Part shown: piece by piece, positions 1-10,190 of the stretch | Layout of the letters: every line of letters begins with the position of its first letter | How positions within the stretch are numbered: position 1 is the first letter of the stretch | Origin: Metabacillus schmidteae | GTDB lineage: Bacteria; Bacillota; Bacilli; Bacillales; Bacillaceae | Assembly (NCBI RefSeq): GCF_903166545.1 | Contig: NZ_CAESCH010000001.1 | Location: forward strand, 2,856,001-2,920,000 | Direction of reading: 5' to 3' | Length of the DNA stretch: 64,000 nt | Program-made: the position numbers and the translations under genes | The notes under the pieces: model-generated | What the model was told of the DNA's origin: nothing | The model's input: only the letters and a program-made list of their open reading frames with translations | Databases searched by the model: none

Positions 1-218
1 ATTGTATTTACCATCATAATCGAATTAATCAATCTACCATCTTCCAATTCTATTTCTACAATGACATTTTCTTCACGTTGATATCTTTTCACAACAACTT
101 CAGTCACAACTAAATTACATTCCAAAGTTAATCCACTACTTGCTTCAAAAATAAAGATAGCGCTATTAAATACGTGAATCTCCTCACCATCGATTTTCAA
201 TGATTTTACCTTAACCAT
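1..218 (-). CDS. Hypothetical protein, N-terminal part (cut by window edge)
   Basis: An open frame runs leftwards from an ATG at 216-218 to the window edge, giving 72 residues without a stop. A strong GGAGGAA ribosome binding site at 224-230 fixes the start. The protein begins MVKVKSLKIDGEEIHVF and is rich in beta-prone segments, with no signal peptide or membrane segment in the visible part. I do not recognise the family. It looks like a small soluble Bacillus protein of unknown function. Confidence 0.6.
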   Translation of the reverse strand, partial: MVKVKSLKIDGEEIHVFNSAIFIFEASSGLTLECNLVVTEVVVKRYQREENVIVEIELEDGRLINSIMMVNT

Positions 219-540
219 AAGACTTCCTCCATGTATAAAAGTACAAAGACAAACGATTTGTATACTACTTATTAATATACCATTTAGAGACCAATGGATT
301 TATCAAATTTTATAAATACTTAGTTTTGAATTTTTTTTGGATACTTCTTAGTACCATTTGCAACTGTTTACTACAGTCCGTCTTTAGTTATCTCATTGCG
401 TATCCCAGAGCAAATTTACCTCTGCATAGGACGGATCTTTCATCTTTACCAGCTACTTTCCAAATAAAATCGATGTGTTCCTTTTGAGATATAAAGGGTA
501 CAAAGATGGTGAATATTAACATTTCTTAAGATTTCGAGAT
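219..540. other. Gene-free stretch before the tandem array
   Basis: No frame with a ribosome binding site was found. The stretch contains a distant inverted pair (TCCGTC near 376 and GACGGA near 431) of unknown meaning. It presumably includes the promoter of the gene at 1-218. Together with the array and the leader before 1637 it forms about 1.4 kb without genes, unusually long for this window. Confidence 0.5.
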
Positions 541-1400
541 TATTTATACCTTTTATTTGATTTTAGAATGGTTTATTACTGGTTGGCAAAGTGAAAGCAT
601 TCATATTTCTGATTTACGAATGCATTTAACACAGTTTTACCTTATAAAAGATACGTGAATGGATAATAATTACAATTTACGAGTCACATGACAGTATTTT
701 TACCATTTATTGGATTAATCGAATGGTTTACTACTGGTTAGCTATGAGAAAGCAATCATATTTCTAATTTGCGAATGCATTTAACACCGTTTTACCTTGT
801 AAAAGATACGCGAATGGATACTAATTACAATTCAGTAGTCTTATGACATGGTTATTACCATTTATTGGATTAATTGAATGATTTATTACTGTTTGGCTAT
901 GTGAAAGCATTCATATTTCTAATTTGCGAATGCATTTAACACCGTTTTACCTTATAAAAGATACGTGAATGGATAATAATTACAATTTACGAGTCACATG
1001 ACAGTATTTTTACCATTTATTGGATTAATCGAATGGTTTACTACTGGTTAGCTATGAGAAAGCAATCATATTTCTAATTTGCGAATGCATTAAAAAACCG
1101 TTTTACCTTATAAAAGATACGTGAATGGATACTAATTACAATTTAGTAGTATTAAGAGATCGTTATTACCATTTATTGGATTAATCGAATGGTGTATTAT
1201 TGTTTAGCTATGAGAAAGCAATCATATTTCTAATTTGCGAATGCATTTAACACCGTTTTACCTTGTAAAAGATACGCGAATGGTTAATAATTACAATTTT
1301 CATCGCTTTTGAGATCATATCTTCCTTTTATTGGATTTTGCTAATGTTTTATTGCTGTCTGGCTCTGTAAAAACATACACATCTTTCCAACAAGCGAGAC
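541..1400. repeat. Tandem array, ~155-bp unit, with 310-bp higher-order dimers
   Basis: The landmark CGAATGCAT (or a close variant) recurs at about 617, 772, 927, 1082 and 1238, and TTGGATT recurs at 710, 865, 1020, 1176 and 1331, so the period is 155-156 bp over about five units with decayed flanks. Two sub-types alternate: one carries ACGAGTCACATGACAGT near 680 and 990, the other an AGTAGT variant near 830 and 1145. Bases from about 634 to 780 are identical to those from about 944 to 1090, so a 310-bp dimer was copied recently. Some units hold short inverted repeats (GCATTC/GAATGC and CCATT/AATGG). No coding frame spans the array and there is no spacer pattern. Confidence 0.9.
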
Positions 1401-1549
1401 ACAAAGATTAAACTTCACAAATTTAACATCACTTTTGTTATAAATTACTTGAGCTATAGATACAGAATCTTTCTACACAAAAATAGTAAAAAGGATTGGA
1501 TCTGTTGTTTTTTCTCGAAGATGGGTTAAATTGCCTTGAAACCTAAGTT

Positions 1550-1578
1550 TTGAATTTTAAAAATAGTGAAACTATTCT
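1550..1578 (+). promoter_or_regulatory. Candidate sigma-A promoter overlapped by a dyad
   Basis: TTGAAT at 1550-1555 and TATTCT at 1573-1578 are separated by 17 bp, about 60 bp upstream of the exporter start. A perfect dyad, AATAGTGAAACTATT (1562-1576), covers the spacer and the upstream edge of the -10. Its placement suggests a repressor operator, but no dedicated regulator gene lies next to it. Confidence 0.45.
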
Positions 1579-1636
1579 TGGATTTCTTACGTAAAATTAT
1601 ATGGTTGCCAATTTAACGAGAAGGAGGAGAAAAAAA

Positions 1637-2566
1637 ATGACTGTATTAGAGGTGAAAAATTTAAAAAAGTCGTTTGGATCGATTCATGCAGTGCAGGATA
1701 TTAATTTTTCAGTAGAAGCAGGCGAAATATTCACCATAATTGGTCCAAATGGAGCTGGAAAGACAACAACCCTTGAAATGATTGAAGGATTAGTACCTCC
1801 TGATGCTGGAGAAATTAGCTTCGGAGAATTATGCTGGAATAAGAATGGCCATGAGATAAAAAAGAAAATCGGCGTACAGCCTCAATCAAGTGCTATGTTT
1901 GATTTATTAACCCCTGAAGAAAACGTCAACCTTTTTGCAAGTTTTTTTGATAAAGCTCGCCCTACTAATGAAATTCTTGAACTAGTCAATCTAACAGACC
2001 ATAGGAAAAATTATGTAAAAAAGCTATCGGGTGGACAACGGCAGCGCCTAGCGATTGGTCTTGCTATGATTAGTGATCCTGACATCATCTTCCTAGATGA
2101 ACCAACAACCGGTTTAGATCCACAGGCAAGGCGCAACATTTGGGATATTATATTGCAACTTAAGCAAATAGGGAAAACAACGATATTAACCACTCATTAT
2201 ATGGAAGAAGCCGAAAAACTAAGTGACAGAGTTTGTATCGTTGATCAAGGAAAAGTTGTAACATTGGATACTCCCTCTGCACTGATAAAAAAATTAACAA
2301 AAGAAAGAGAAGTTCGTCTTTCCTTCATTGATGGTCCAGATGCAGCAGAGGAAGCTAATTCGTTTGCAAAAACTCTTCGATCTGTGACCCGAACAGAGCG
2401 TGAGGGTTCTTTATTGAAATTGTGGACGACAGGTCCAGAGGATACGTTATTTGATTTATTTGGTTTTACGAAGGAAAAAAGCTACCAGGTAGAACAGGTG
2501 TCCATTCGGGAAATGAGCTTAGAGGATGTATTTATTGCTTTTACAGGGAAGGAATGGAGGGATTAA
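1637..2566 (+). CDS. ABC exporter ATP-binding protein (DrrA/CcmA type)
   Basis: This 309-residue nucleotide-binding subunit should hydrolyse ATP to power the permease encoded next to it. Walker A (GPNGAGKT, residues 36-43), the signature LSGGQRQR, Walker B (IIFLDEP) with the TTGLDP D-loop, and a switch histidine in TTHYMEEA are all present. A C-terminal extension of the kind seen in drug or lipid exporter ATPases follows. The reading frame opens at 1601, but AAGGAGGAGA at 1621-1630 selects the ATG at 1637. The stop lies one base before the permease start, indicating translational coupling. The substrate cannot be told from sequence. Confidence 0.9.
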   Translation: MTVLEVKNLKKSFGSIHAVQDINFSVEAGEIFTIIGPNGAGKTTTLEMIEGLVPPDAGEISFGELCWNKNGHEIKKKIGVQPQSSAMFDLLTPEENVNLFASFFDKARPTNEILELVNLTDHRKNYVKKLSGGQRQRLAIGLAMISDPDIIFLDEPTTGLDPQARRNIWDIILQLKQIGKTTILTTHYMEEAEKLSDRVCIVDQGKVVTLDTPSALIKKLTKEREVRLSFIDGPDAAEEANSFAKTLRSVTRTEREGSLLKLWTTGPEDTLFDLFGFTKEKSYQVEQVSIREMSLEDVFIAFTGKEWRD

Positions 2567-2567
2567 C

Positions 2568-3680
2568 TTGAACCAATTTAAGCAAATGTTTATGGTTCAG
2601 CTCAAATTAACATTTCGTGAGAAACAGTCATGGTTTTGGGGGATTTTTTTCCCAATTATCTTAATGGTTATTTTTATGTCCATCTTCAGCGGTCGAAATG
2701 ACAATGAATTCTCAGCTAATGTGGCGGTCGTAAATGAAAATCCAAACCCATCCTCTACGATGTTACTTGAGCAAATTAAACAAATTCCTGTATTTGAGTT
2801 CGAGAACGAAGAACCTATTTCAAGAGTAGATGCTGAAAAATTGGTCGAGGATCAGGAAGTGGATGCTGCCATCATTTTACCAGAATCTGTTGAGGCTTCT
2901 TCCCTTCAGTTGGTTGTTAACAAAGAAGACGAACAAGGGGTTACAGCACAAGCCCTTTCTGGTATGCTGAACCAATTTGTGCAACAAGCAAATCTTTCGG
3001 CAGCTGGTGTAACTCCAACTTATGAATTACAAATTGAATCAATCTCGTCCGGAAATGCAGAACTGCAATATACTGATTTTCTCTTAACTGGTATGATTGC
3101 CCTCTCCATTGCTCAAGGTGGAATGTTTGGGATGGTCGGCTTAGTAGAAATGGGGCGAAAAGGGTTAATCAAAAGACTTCGAATGACACCTGCAAATATG
3201 AATTATTTTGGTTTAAGTGATATGATTATGCGCGTGCTATTTAGTATTGTACAAATCTTATTATTATCATTAATTGGTGTGTTTATCTTCGGTGCAAACT
3301 TATTTATTAATTTCCCGAGTCTTCTGGTTGTATTTTTACTTGGGACTCTTTCATTTACTGCAATTGGATATTTTGTTTCTTCCTTTAGCAAAACAACCGA
3401 AGCGTATATGGGTGTAGCAAATATCTTGAACTTTGTCATGATGTTCCTAAGTGGTGTGTTTTTTCCGATTGAAACAATGCCGGAATGGATTCAACCGATA
3501 TCTAATGTTTTGCCTCTCACCTATTTTGTCGATGGTTTGCGTGAAAGTATGGTGTATCAAACAAGTATTTTTTCAGCTGATTTATGGGTTGGTACTGGTG
3601 TAATAGTCTTGTGGGGAGTATTTACATTTGTGTTGGGATCATTATTATATAAAAGAAAATCAATTGTGGCAGTTAGATAA
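2568..3680 (+). CDS. ABC-2 type exporter permease
   Basis: This 370-residue membrane subunit pairs with the ATPase just upstream. It has the ABC-2 layout: one N-terminal membrane helix, a large extracytoplasmic loop of roughly 150 residues, then five or six helices in the C-terminal half ending in KRKSIVAVR. The frame is open from 2526, but GGAGGG at 2556-2561 sits 6 bp before a TTG at 2568, and the protein then starts MNQFKQMF, which suits the family. It probably exports a hydrophobic compound such as a drug, peptide or lipid. Confidence 0.88.
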   Translation: MNQFKQMFMVQLKLTFREKQSWFWGIFFPIILMVIFMSIFSGRNDNEFSANVAVVNENPNPSSTMLLEQIKQIPVFEFENEEPISRVDAEKLVEDQEVDAAIILPESVEASSLQLVVNKEDEQGVTAQALSGMLNQFVQQANLSAAGVTPTYELQIESISSGNAELQYTDFLLTGMIALSIAQGGMFGMVGLVEMGRKGLIKRLRMTPANMNYFGLSDMIMRVLFSIVQILLLSLIGVFIFGANLFINFPSLLVVFLLGTLSFTAIGYFVSSFSKTTEAYMGVANILNFVMMFLSGVFFPIETMPEWIQPISNVLPLTYFVDGLRESMVYQTSIFSADLWVGTGVIVLWGVFTFVLGSLLYKRKSIVAVR

Positions 3681-3689
3681 TGAAAAATT

Positions 3690-3727
3690 AAAGCAAAGCT
3701 AATTTATTATTCTTTAGCTTTGCTTTT
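3690..3727. terminator. Rho-independent terminator, probably bidirectional
   Basis: A 13-bp stem, AAAGCAAAGCTAA with TTAGCTTTGCTTT, follows the permease stop and runs into a T-rich tail. It lies between convergent genes, so it may also end the aminotransferase transcript. Confidence 0.85.
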
Positions 3728-3751
3728 GTTCATTATAGAATTCTATGAATC

Positions 3752-5062
3752 TCACATCGTTTCTTTTACTGCATGAATACAGTCATCTAAAATGTCTAGT
3801 ATATGATAAAGCTCTTCCTTAGTTATAATAAGAGGTGGAGCCATTACTAATGTATCCTGCCCATCAAACACAACAGACCGGCAAATAAGACCTCGTTTCA
3901 CAGCTTCGTTCACAATAAGAGGTGCAATAGGACTTGCCGTAACTGTATGATCAAATTCTATAGCTCCCATTAACCCTTTTCCTCTAACCTCTCCAATAAC
4001 TGCATGATTTTTTTGAAGCAATTTTAGCCCATCTAAAAGTTCTTTTCCAATCCGTTTAGTATTCTCAATTAGACATTCAGACTCAATTATTTCAATATTT
4101 TTTAGAGCTACAGCACATGCCATCGGATGTCCGCTATAGGTATATCCGTGAAGCAATGTCCCTGTTGACATGTCGGTAAACACTTTGTGTATTTTCTTTG
4201 ATAGCATCACCCCGCCTAATTGGGCATAACCACTTGTTACACCTTTGGCAAAACACATCATATCCGGCACAACTTTATCATGTTCAATTCCAAAATATGT
4301 TCCTGTGCGGCCAAATCCAGTGATAACTTCATCTGTGATAAAGAGAATGTCATACTCTTCACACAATTTCTTTACTTCCTTAAAGTAATTAAGGGGTGCA
4401 AGGTGAACTCCTCCAGCCCCTTGTACAGGTTCAGAAATAAAGGCAGCGATTGTGTCCGGACCTTCCTTTTCAATAAGTTCCCGTAGTGAGTTTGAGGAGT
4501 GGTAATTAACATGAAGGAAATCTGGTGCAAGAGAATTGGTGAAATCTCGAAATGGTTTTAATCCTGTTGCACTGGTAGCTCCAATCGCAACTCCATGGTA
4601 AGATTTCGTTCTTGAAATGATTTTTTTGCGGTTCGGTTGTCCTTTTAATATCCAATAATGACGAGCCAGCTTATACGCTGTATCATTAGCTTCAGATCCA
4701 CCTGACGTAAAAAAAGTTGACTGCAGATCACCGGGTGAAATGTCAGCGAGTTTTTTGGCTAGTCGAATGGCCGGTTCATTACTGAATGTTGCAAAATTAG
4801 AAGAGAATGCAAGCGTTGACATTTGCTCTTTTGCTACTTTACCAAGCTCTTGTCGTCCATGACCGATGTTTACATTCCAAAGAGATGACATGCCATCAAT
4901 CATTTTTTTACCGGATAGGTCATAAAGATGAATGCCTTCACCTCTTGTAAAAATAAATGCAGGACCGTGCTGTTGTTGTTGTTGAATCGATGATGTCGGG
5001 TGGAGAAAATGTATTCTATCAAGTTCTGACAAATCATCTTGTATATTGGGATTTCGTTGCAT
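3752..5062 (-). CDS. Class III PLP-dependent aminotransferase
   Basis: The 436-residue protein belongs to the acetylornithine/omega-amino acid aminotransferase superfamily (fold type I). Visible marks are the cofactor-binding TSGGSEANDTAYKLAR segment, ITDEVITGFGRTG with the PLP-binding aspartate, and FAKGVTSGY with the Schiff-base lysine. Its length fits the YhxA/BioA-like branch, but the amino donor is unknown. The frame opens with a TTG at 5095 lacking a good ribosome binding site. GAGAGG nine bases before the ATG at 5062 makes that start more likely. It is a single-gene unit convergent with the exporter. Confidence 0.85.
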   Translation of the reverse strand: MQRNPNIQDDLSELDRIHFLHPTSSIQQQQQHGPAFIFTRGEGIHLYDLSGKKMIDGMSSLWNVNIGHGRQELGKVAKEQMSTLAFSSNFATFSNEPAIRLAKKLADISPGDLQSTFFTSGGSEANDTAYKLARHYWILKGQPNRKKIISRTKSYHGVAIGATSATGLKPFRDFTNSLAPDFLHVNYHSSNSLRELIEKEGPDTIAAFISEPVQGAGGVHLAPLNYFKEVKKLCEEYDILFITDEVITGFGRTGTYFGIEHDKVVPDMMCFAKGVTSGYAQLGGVMLSKKIHKVFTDMSTGTLLHGYTYSGHPMACAVALKNIEIIESECLIENTKRIGKELLDGLKLLQKNHAVIGEVRGKGLMGAIEFDHTVTASPIAPLIVNEAVKRGLICRSVVFDGQDTLVMAPPLIITKEELYHILDILDDCIHAVKETM

Positions 5063-5309
5063 TTCAACCATCCTCTCATATTTCTTACTAATCAAGTCTA
5101 TTTCTTCATTTTATGTTGATGTATGGGTTGAATATGAGGAGGTTATCAATAAATAATCCAGCCTGATAAGAGCAAACGGGTTCTGTTTTGAAGAAAGAAA
5201 AGGAAATAACATTTCTTTTCGTATAGAAATTCGCACTAAGATAAAAAGCAATTAGCAAGTAAATCAGCAAAGAAAAATGCTTAGAGCATTTTTTATACCA
5301 AGAAAAGAA

Positions 5310-5580
5310 CCCGATTAAGCGATTTCTAAATTTTCAAGAATCGCCTGGAAATAAGCTGCTAAAATAAGCGGAGAAATTACTCTTATTGAGGAAATAGCAC
5401 GAAAAATAGATTAAATAGACGGAAAGATTCCGCCTATTTAATCGAAAAAGATGAAAATGGACCATTTTACTTTGCTTAACCGGAAAAACTCCTTTTATAT
5501 CCCCAAAACCGAGTTCCATTCTTTAGTATAACCGGAAAAACTCCGCTTATTTAAACTATTAGTTACTTAATTAAGGATAA
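5310..5580. repeat. Dispersed intergenic repeat, copy A
   Basis: This gene-free segment holds several imperfect short hairpins of the type AGACGGAAAGATTCCGCCT and ACCGGAAAAACTCCGCTTA. The same ordered blocks occur at 26095-26345: AATAGACGGA.AGATTC, GAG.TCCATTCTT, TAACCG.AAAA.CTCCGCTTATTT and a final AGGATAAG. An apparent 61-codon frame inside it on the minus strand has no ribosome binding site and is discounted. Confidence 0.65.
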
Positions 5581-5693
5581 GCAAGAAGGTCTGCTTTATT
5601 TATCAGCCTCTCAGACATCATCACCCACCCCTGGTAGTTAACTATCATTATTAGCAAATCAATTGGAATAACAATGAGCTAAGCGAATTTTCA

Positions 5694-5717
5694 TGCTGAC
5701 AAAAACTTATGTCAACA
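5694..5717. other. Imperfect dyad in the 5.1-5.8 kb gene-free stretch
   Basis: TGCTGACA and TGTCAACA face each other around 8 bp. It could be an operator or a small hairpin. Apart from this dyad, the repeat at 5310-5580 and the terminator near 5800, nothing was recognised between 5063 and 5896. Confidence 0.3.
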
Positions 5718-5783
5718 TGTAAAAACGGGTTCGAAATTCAGCACGTATTTACCGTCAATTTTATGAAACCCATATATATCAAC

Positions 5784-5823
5784 AAAAAAGAAGCAGTCTT
5801 ATTCAGTTGCGAATAGGACTGCT
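5784..5823 (-). terminator. Terminator of the YdeI-like gene
   Basis: AGCAGTCCTATTC and GAATAAGACTGCT pair around a 6-base loop on the minus strand and run into CTTCTTTTTT. It lies about 75 bp after the stop of the gene ending at 5896. Confidence 0.85.
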
Positions 5824-5895
5824 AATTGGTGTGCTAATTTAGTTTTTGTAATCGGAAACCGAACCCGTTAGATAAGATCAAGCTGGTTTAATATT

Positions 5896-6546
5896 TTACT
5901 TCTTGTTTTGACGATACAAATCCATCGTTTTATAGCCTTGTGAAAGAACATCAATCATCTGTGCTTGTCTCTTCTCACGCGTTTTTTGCTGTTTGGCGGA
6001 GAAAATATAGCGTGCCCAGTCTTTCTGATAACCTGGTGTTAAACCTTGAAAAAATTGAAGTTCAGAAGGATGCTCTGCTAGTAATTGTTCAACATCTGTT
6101 ACGTGATCTTCATAATCAGCTACACATTGACTGGCAGCTGCAGTTTTCTTCACTTTCTTCTTCTCTCTCTTTAATCCAACCACTGTAAATACTTCATCCA
6201 TGCTGACCATACGGGAAAATTTAATGTCACTCTCCCCTACATAGCCATCTTCTCCAACCTTCATCGCTGGAAAGATTTCATCTCGATGGACGAACGTCTC
6301 ATAGCGCTTGTTTCCTTTTTTCGGATATGCAAAAAATAAATAGCCTTTTTCTTCTAAAAGATTGTGGTTAATGATATGTTCTGTATGATCAACCATTTCA
6401 TCAATCGTTTTTACGAAAATAAAAATTGCATCATGTGCTTCTGAAAAGGCTGTGGATTGATTCGCGAAAATTGAATAATCGTCTGGTTGATTAATAACGG
6501 CCATATTATTGTATTTTGATAAATTTAATTTTTCTACGATTGACAT
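5896..6546 (-). CDS. YdeI/OmpD-associated family protein
   Basis: A 216-residue soluble protein. The C-terminal 60 residues (LTPGYQKDWARYIFSAKQQKTREKRQAQMIDVLSQG) match what is known of the YdeI/OmpD-associated family, in which a helical tail of this kind follows a DUF1801-like or unrelated N-terminal region. The middle contains a lysine-rich linker (KREKKKVKK, about residues 125-135). The biochemical role of the family is unclear. AAGGAGA nine bases before the ATG supports the start. It is monocistronic, with its own terminator near 5800. Confidence 0.7.
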   Translation of the reverse strand: MSIVEKLNLSKYNNMAVINQPDDYSIFANQSTAFSEAHDAIFIFVKTIDEMVDHTEHIINHNLLEEKGYLFFAYPKKGNKRYETFVHRDEIFPAMKVGEDGYVGESDIKFSRMVSMDEVFTVVGLKREKKKVKKTAAASQCVADYEDHVTDVEQLLAEHPSELQFFQGLTPGYQKDWARYIFSAKQQKTREKRQAQMIDVLSQGYKTMDLYRQNKK

Positions 6547-6589
6547 GAATGTCTCCTTATTTTTTTAGACTGTTTTCGTATATTTTGTT

Positions 6590-6725
6590 GTTTTTGTTGC
6601 AGTTAAAGATAAAAATTAGTCCGTTCCATTGCGCTGCAGTCACTCGCTATCCTCACTTCCCGAAGGAGTCGAGTGCCTTCCGCTCCATTTCAATATAGAC
6701 TTAAAATAGTGTTTTAATAGCCAAA
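6590..6725. repeat. Degenerate Bacillus-type dispersed palindromic repeat
   Basis: The segment contains TCCATT...CAGTCACTCG and, 23 bases on, CGAGTG followed by CCTTCCGCTCCATTT, so CACTCG and CGAGTG form the core dyad. The string AGGAGTCGAGTGCCTTCCGC resembles an element scattered between genes in many Bacillaceae genomes. Here the arms have decayed and the middle is short. No gene was seen between 6547 and 6845. Confidence 0.55.
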
Positions 6726-6845
6726 ATCTTAACAAAAACAGCCTTTTTTAATACATTTAGCTCAATTTTTTTGCTATCTACTCTAATTATACATGAATGT
6801 AAATAGATAGGCATTTTTCCTTCATTATTCCAGCATACTAATCCC

Positions 6846-7751
6846 CTATTGATTAAACTCATCTAATCTCTCAAAAAACTCCTGTAAAAAATCATAAAAT
6901 AATTTCTCCGTTGGTAATAAAACCCTGTCTTTAGGAGTAATGACACCTACTGTTCTTGTTACACTTGGTTCTACCAAAGGTATCTTTACTGTTGACCGTG
7001 GTAAGCTGTCAACTAATGTTACCTCAGGCATAAGGGAAACTCCTAATCCAGCTGAAACAAGACCTTTTAAAGCATCAATATCATCCCCTTCAAAAGCAAC
7101 CTTCGGTGTGAATCCAATGTTTTGACACGCATCCATAACAATGTCTCGAAAAACAAATCCTTCTGGCAGTACACAGAATGGTTCGTCTACTAAATCTTGA
7201 AGTTTAACTGAAGGCTTTTTAGCTAATCGATGATGAATAGGTAACAAAGCGACAATATTTTCAGTGAATAATATTTTTCGATTAAGTTTTTTTTCTTCAA
7301 GAGGTAATGGTCCGATTAAAGCAAGGTTAAAATCTCCTTTTATCACACCATCAATTAAGTCCCGATAAAGTGCTTGTTTCAGCTGAAATTTTGCTTCGGG
7401 ATACTGCAGTCTAAAAGCATAAATCGCGGTTGGGAGCGTATATGCTGCTAAGCTGATTGGAAATGTAATACGAATTGTTCCTTTTTCGGGATCTAAATAT
7501 TCTTCCACCTCACGCCTAGCATCATCTATTACATTCATCGCATTTTTCATTCGTTCATAAAATATTTTTCCAATGGGTGTTAGCCGAACCCTTCGTCCCT
7601 CTCTTATAAATAAATCCACACCCAACTCACTTTCCAAGTTGACGATTTGTCTACTAACAGAGGATTGTGCAACGTGTAACAAATCTGCTGCTTCCGTCAT
7701 ATGTTCAAGATTTGCTACTTCCATGAAATACCTTATTTGTCTAAAATCCAC
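6846..7751 (-). CDS. gltC: LysR-type regulator, GltC-like, divergent from gdhA
   Basis: A 301-residue LysR-family protein. The winged helix-turn-helix fills residues 1-65 (HMTEAADLLHVAQSSVSRQIVNLESELG), followed by a linker helix and a periplasmic-binding-protein-like effector domain. The EYLDPEKGTIRITFP and LVSAGLGVSLMPE stretches are typical of the GltC branch, which controls glutamate synthesis in response to 2-oxoglutarate and glutamate. The start is GTG, preceded by AAAGGAGG. It is transcribed away from gdhA across about 170 bp, the usual layout for a LysR regulator and its target, so regulation of gdhA is a likely inference. Bacillus has several GltC paralogs, so orthology is not certain. 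Confidence 0.75.
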   Translation of the reverse strand: MDFRQIRYFMEVANLEHMTEAADLLHVAQSSVSRQIVNLESELGVDLFIREGRRVRLTPIGKIFYERMKNAMNVIDDARREVEEYLDPEKGTIRITFPISLAAYTLPTAIYAFRLQYPEAKFQLKQALYRDLIDGVIKGDFNLALIGPLPLEEKKLNRKILFTENIVALLPIHHRLAKKPSVKLQDLVDEPFCVLPEGFVFRDIVMDACQNIGFTPKVAFEGDDIDALKGLVSAGLGVSLMPEVTLVDSLPRSTVKIPLVEPSVTRTVGVITPKDRVLLPTEKLFYDFLQEFFERLDEFNQ

Positions 7752-7909
7752 TGGTATCCTCCTTTACTATTCATGCGAAAAACGCATTAATATTATCGTT
7801 TCTTTATATTGATTCGATTAATTCTTTAATTATAAAATATTTCATAATAACAATTCAGCCAAAAAAGAAAATTTTGAAAATTTTTTCTTCAAAAATTTAT
7901 AAAATATAG

Positions 7910-9304
<1,395 letters not shown>

Positions 9305-9307
9305 CTA

Positions 9308-9349
9308 AAAGAAAAGTCAGTCATCCAATCTATCATTGGATGACTGACT
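9308..9349 (-). terminator. Terminator of the cobalamin operon (may also stop gdhA)
   Basis: A perfect 15-bp stem (AGTCAGTCATCCAAT with its complement) and a 5-base loop lie between the convergent gdhA and cobalamin operon. The T-run (CTTTTCTTTT) lies on the minus-strand side, so it suits the cobalamin operon best. Confidence 0.9.
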
Positions 9350-9355
9350 CTACAT

Positions 9356-10174
9356 TCAGGAAAGTAAAGGATCCTTCCCTTCAATAAAATTAGGATAAAG
9401 TTCAGGATGGAGTATTTCTGCAATCTTACTTAATCCGAGAAGTAATCGTGGTGAAGGTCTACAAAATAATGGCTCCTCTAATATGTACAATTGATCATTT
9501 TTTATAGCTGATATTTTTTCAGCATCCGTCCGTTTCAAAATCACTTTTGGATTTACTCTCTCTGTTTGGACCCCTACCCATATGATACTCATCACATCGG
9601 GATTTCTATTTCTTACATCATCCCAATCTGTTTGCACACTGGCCTTCTCTACATCGTCAAAAACATTTTTTCCACCTGCTAAATTACTTATTTCCGTTAA
9701 CCAATTGTACGCACCTGGAGTAAAAATAGGTTTGGCCCACCATTCCCAATAGATTGTTTTCTTTTTTACTACTTTTTTAGAAATCAATCGATAATAATCA
9801 AGTATTTGATTGTACTTGACATATAATTCATTTGCCTTTTCCTGGGTATTTGTTACATTCCCAACAAAACGTAAACTCTCTCCAACCTCTGTAAGGGTTT
9901 TAGGATTCGGTACAATCACATGTGGAATGTTTCGCTTTTTTAACTCTTCAATATTCCGTTCCATACCTGGAACTGACAGTGAGGCAAGTACTAAATCAGG
10001 TTGCAGCTTTTCAACTTTGTCCATATCTATTTTTAAATCAGATCCAAGCCTTGGTAATTGCTTAATATCCTCCGGCCAGTCTGAATAATCATCTACTGCG
10101 ATTAAAGAAGATGTTAAACCTAAATAACCAACCAGCTCTGTGTTACTCGGACAGATGGAAATTAATTTCATCAT
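9356..10174 (-). CDS. BtuF-like cobalamin-binding protein without a signal peptide
   Basis: A 272-residue class III substrate-binding fold (cobalamin/iron chelate type): ISICPSNTELVGYLGL, PDLVLAS, a long linker helix, then WEWWAKPIFTPG and LFCRPSPRLLLGLSKIAEILHP. No signal peptide or lipobox precedes the fold, unlike the lipoprotein encoded at the head of the same operon. It is therefore predicted cytoplasmic, with a role that remains unclear (corrinoid buffering or delivery are guesses). AAGGAGAG precedes tandem ATGs at 10174 and 10171. It is the last gene of the operon, 16 bp after the CobU-like gene. Confidence 0.8.
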   Translation of the reverse strand: MMKLISICPSNTELVGYLGLTSSLIAVDDYSDWPEDIKQLPRLGSDLKIDMDKVEKLQPDLVLASLSVPGMERNIEELKKRNIPHVIVPNPKTLTEVGESLRFVGNVTNTQEKANELYVKYNQILDYYRLISKKVVKKKTIYWEWWAKPIFTPGAYNWLTEISNLAGGKNVFDDVEKASVQTDWDDVRNRNPDVMSIIWVGVQTERVNPKVILKRTDAEKISAIKNDQLYILEEPLFCRPSPRLLLGLSKIAEILHPELYPNFIEGKDPLLS

Positions 10175-10190
10175 ATCTCTCCTTTGACAA

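Noticed and set aside
541..1400. CRISPR array
   Set aside because: The repeated unit is ~155 bp with no short constant repeat and unique spacers, and no cas genes are present.
2526..2567. ATG start of the first ABC permease at 2526
   Set aside because: It would overlap the ATPase by 41 bp without a ribosome binding site. GGAGGG before TTG 2568 is better.
3203..3439. 78-codon minus-strand ORF inside the ABC permease
   Set aside because: Shadow frame of a conserved membrane protein gene.
5334..5519. 61-codon ORF on the minus strand
   Set aside because: It lies within the dispersed repeat, has no ribosome binding site, and its residues follow the hairpin pattern.
7573..7812. 79-codon plus-strand ORF opposite the LysR gene
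   Set aside because: It is the complement of conserved LysR coding sequence and has no ribosome binding site.
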